Shown piece after piece: positions 4,148 through 5,580 of a stretch of DNA of 5,580 bases. The DNA is from Acidimicrobiaceae bacterium. Its GTDB lineage: Bacteria > Actinomycetota > Acidimicrobiia > Acidimicrobiales > RAAP-2. Location of the stretch: NCBI GenBank assembly GCA_003152555.1, contig PMAL01000057.1, positions 30,255 to 35,834 on the forward strand. Reading direction: 5' to 3'. Numbering within the stretch: position 1 is the first letter of the stretch; each line of letters begins with the position of its first letter. A program made the position numbers and the translations under genes. The notes under the pieces are model-generated. The model did not search any database. It was given only the letters and a program-made list of their open reading frames with translations, and was not told the origin of the DNA.

Positions 4148-5580
4148 ATGACAAATTCACTTACCGTTTCATCAGGAGTTACTGACCGGCGACGCTGGAT
4201 CGCCCTGATCGTCGTCTGTCTGGCCATGCTGATGAGCGCGTTGGACTCCTCCATCGTCAACGTCGCACTGCCGTCAATCCAGCACGACCTGCACTTCTCC
4301 CCTTCGAACCTGACCTGGGTGGTCGACGCCTATCTCATTGCCTTTGGCAGCTTCCTGCTGCTCGCCGGTCGCTTGGGTGACCTCTTGGGACGCAAGAAGG
4401 TGTTCCTCAGTGGCGTCGCGCTCTTCACCACGTCGTCGCTCGTCTGCGCCCTCGCCCAGAGCCAGGCGATGTTGATTACGGCTCGCTTCTTCCAGGGCAT
4501 GGGCGGCGCGATTTCGACCTCGGTGATCGTGGCGATCATCGTCACGGAGTTCACGGGCGCGGCCGAACGGGCCAAGGCCATGAGCGCGTACCTCTTCGTC
4601 GCCGTCGGCGGCGGATCGATTGGTCTGCTCGTGGGCGGCCTGCTCACCCAGGCCGTCAACTGGCACTGGATCTTCGTGATCAACGTGCCCATTGGTCTAC
4701 TCACCCTGGTGCTGGGCTTCTTCCTCATCAAGGAGAACGCCGGACTGGGGGTACGCGAAGGACTCGACGTCGTGGGGTCTCTCTTAATGACGACATCGCT
4801 CATCGTGGGCATCTACGCCGTCGTGAAGGCTTCCTCCTACGGCTGGACGTCACCGCACACGCTGGGTGCCGGTGCCATCTCGGTAATCCTCATGAGCAGC
4901 TTCATCACGTTCGAGTCGAAGATTGAGCGTCCCATCATGCCGCTGCGAATCTTGAAGCTGCGCAGTCTGACCGCCACCAGCGTCGTTCGCGGGCTCAGCT
5001 TCTCCGCCATGTTCTCCGTGTTCTTCTTTGGCGCCCTGTACATGGAAAAGGTGCTCGGTTACGGTCCCTTGCAGACGGGCGTGGCCTTCCTGCCGATGTC
5101 GCTCACCATGGCGATCATGTCGCTGGGCATCACGAGCCGGTTGCTCATCCGCTACGGCCCAATGAAACTGCTCGTGCCCGGAATGTCGGCCGTCATTGTT
5201 GGCCTATTGCTGCTCACCCACACGACGGATCAGTCGAACTACGTCACGTCGATCCTGCCGGCGTTCCTGCTGCTTGGGTTAGGCATGAGCATCTCGGCGG
5301 TGCCGTTACTCACCATCGCCATGGCTGACGTGCCCAGGTCCGACGCCGGACTGGCATCGGGCATCGTGAACGTCTCGATGTGGCTCGCGTCATCCGTGGC
5401 TTTGGCGGTCTTCGGCACTTTGGCCACCAGCCGGACCACGTCGCTCGTGACCCAGGGTATCAACCCCGCGTCCGCGTTGGTCGCTGGGTACCACGTGGCC
5501 TTCCTCATCGGCGCCATCTTTGTGGCCGTGGGCCTGGTCATAACCGTGGTGGTGCTGCGCGCGCCCGCTCGCGAAGTCGT
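4148..5580 (+). CDS. DHA2-type (14-TM) major facilitator multidrug exporter, C-terminus beyond the window
   Basis: An open frame of 477 codons reaches the right edge without a stop. DHA2 exporters are about 470-520 residues and the last hydrophobic segment (about 451-470) is already present, so only a short tail is missing. Landmarks are LDSSIVNVALP at 32-42 (canonical, with D33 in TM1), motif A GRLGDLLGRKK at 74-84, the motif C region GGGSIGLLVGG at 154-164 (Leu where Pro is common), NWHW at 171-174 in place of the usual WRW context, INVPIG at 178-183, and LGYGPLQTGVAFLP at 303-316. The TM13 stretch DAGLASGIVNVSMWLASS (399-416) lacks the QVGG found in the first exporter, so the two are distinct paralogues rather than a recent duplication. 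It should expel a toxic compound by proton antiport across the cytoplasmic membrane. It is divergent from the MarR gene with a shared operator, so it is probably MarR-controlled. The substrate is unknown. Confidence 0.92.
   Translation, partial: MTNSLTVSSGVTDRRRWIALIVVCLAMLMSALDSSIVNVALPSIQHDLHFSPSNLTWVVDAYLIAFGSFLLLAGRLGDLLGRKKVFLSGVALFTTSSLVCALAQSQAMLITARFFQGMGGAISTSVIVAIIVTEFTGAAERAKAMSAYLFVAVGGGSIGLLVGGLLTQAVNWHWIFVINVPIGLLTLVLGFFLIKENAGLGVREGLDVVGSLLMTTSLIVGIYAVVKASSYGWTSPHTLGAGAISVILMSSFITFESKIERPIMPLRILKLRSLTATSVVRGLSFSAMFSVFFFGALYMEKVLGYGPLQTGVAFLPMSLTMAIMSLGITSRLLIRYGPMKLLVPGMSAVIVGLLLLTHTTDQSNYVTSILPAFLLLGLGMSISAVPLLTIAMADVPRSDAGLASGIVNVSMWLASSVALAVFGTLATSRTTSLVTQGINPASALVAGYHVAFLIGAIFVAVGLVITVVVLRAPAREV

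Noticed and set aside
4068..4160. Upstream extension of the MarR frame to an ATG at 4160 (31 extra residues)
   Set aside because: The extension would begin upstream of a perfect TATAAT and inside the divergent exporter's start region, and its residues do not resemble a MarR N-terminus.
4274..4812. Two overlapping minus-strand open frames opposite the second exporter
   Set aside because: Both are antisense to conserved transporter motifs, overlap each other and have no ribosome sites or recognisable domains.
1..5580. Mobile elements, CRISPR arrays, tRNA or rRNA genes
   Set aside because: No transposase-like frame, terminal inverted repeats, regularly spaced repeats or RNA gene signatures were seen on either strand.

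Overview
The window looks like part of a high-GC Gram-positive (actinobacterial) chromosome. Coding regions are GC-rich with strong G/C third positions, while the regulatory gaps are markedly AT-rich. Promoters have sigma70-type boxes, one regulator appears nearly leaderless, and all recognisable proteins are of actinobacterial style. I cannot name a species.

Layout, left to right: (1) 1-203, minus strand: N-terminal part of a PadR-family regulator with a Gly/Arg/His-rich leader, running off the left edge. (2) 204-327: its promoter, with a cluster of TATCG/CGATA palindromes. (3) 328-1842, minus: complete 504-aa DHA2-type (14-TM) major facilitator drug exporter. (4) 1843-2009: divergent control region with two copies of a 16-bp inverted-repeat operator, each inside the -35/-10 spacer of one of two opposing promoters. 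(5) 2010-2666, plus: TetR-family repressor. (6) 2775-3521, plus: classical short-chain dehydrogenase, preceded by a third, weaker copy of the operator-like sequence. (7) 3564-4067, minus: MarR-family regulator, convergent to the dehydrogenase. (8) 4068-4147: a second divergent control region with a perfect 6-5-6 inverted repeat over the MarR -10 box. (9) 4148-5580, plus: second DHA2-type exporter, cut by the right edge near its natural end.

The logic is two regulator/pump modules (TetR-MFS and MarR-MFS), each arranged head to head. A dehydrogenase lies between them and a third, PadR-type regulator follows the first pump. The likely role is inducible defence against small toxic molecules: export by two proton-driven pumps, with possible reductive or oxidative modification by the dehydrogenase. 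The families are ordinary. The most informative content is the operator architecture, which suggests that the TetR protein controls its own gene, the first pump and perhaps the dehydrogenase. I saw no mobile element, CRISPR array, tRNA or rRNA, and nothing that clearly amounts to an undescribed system.
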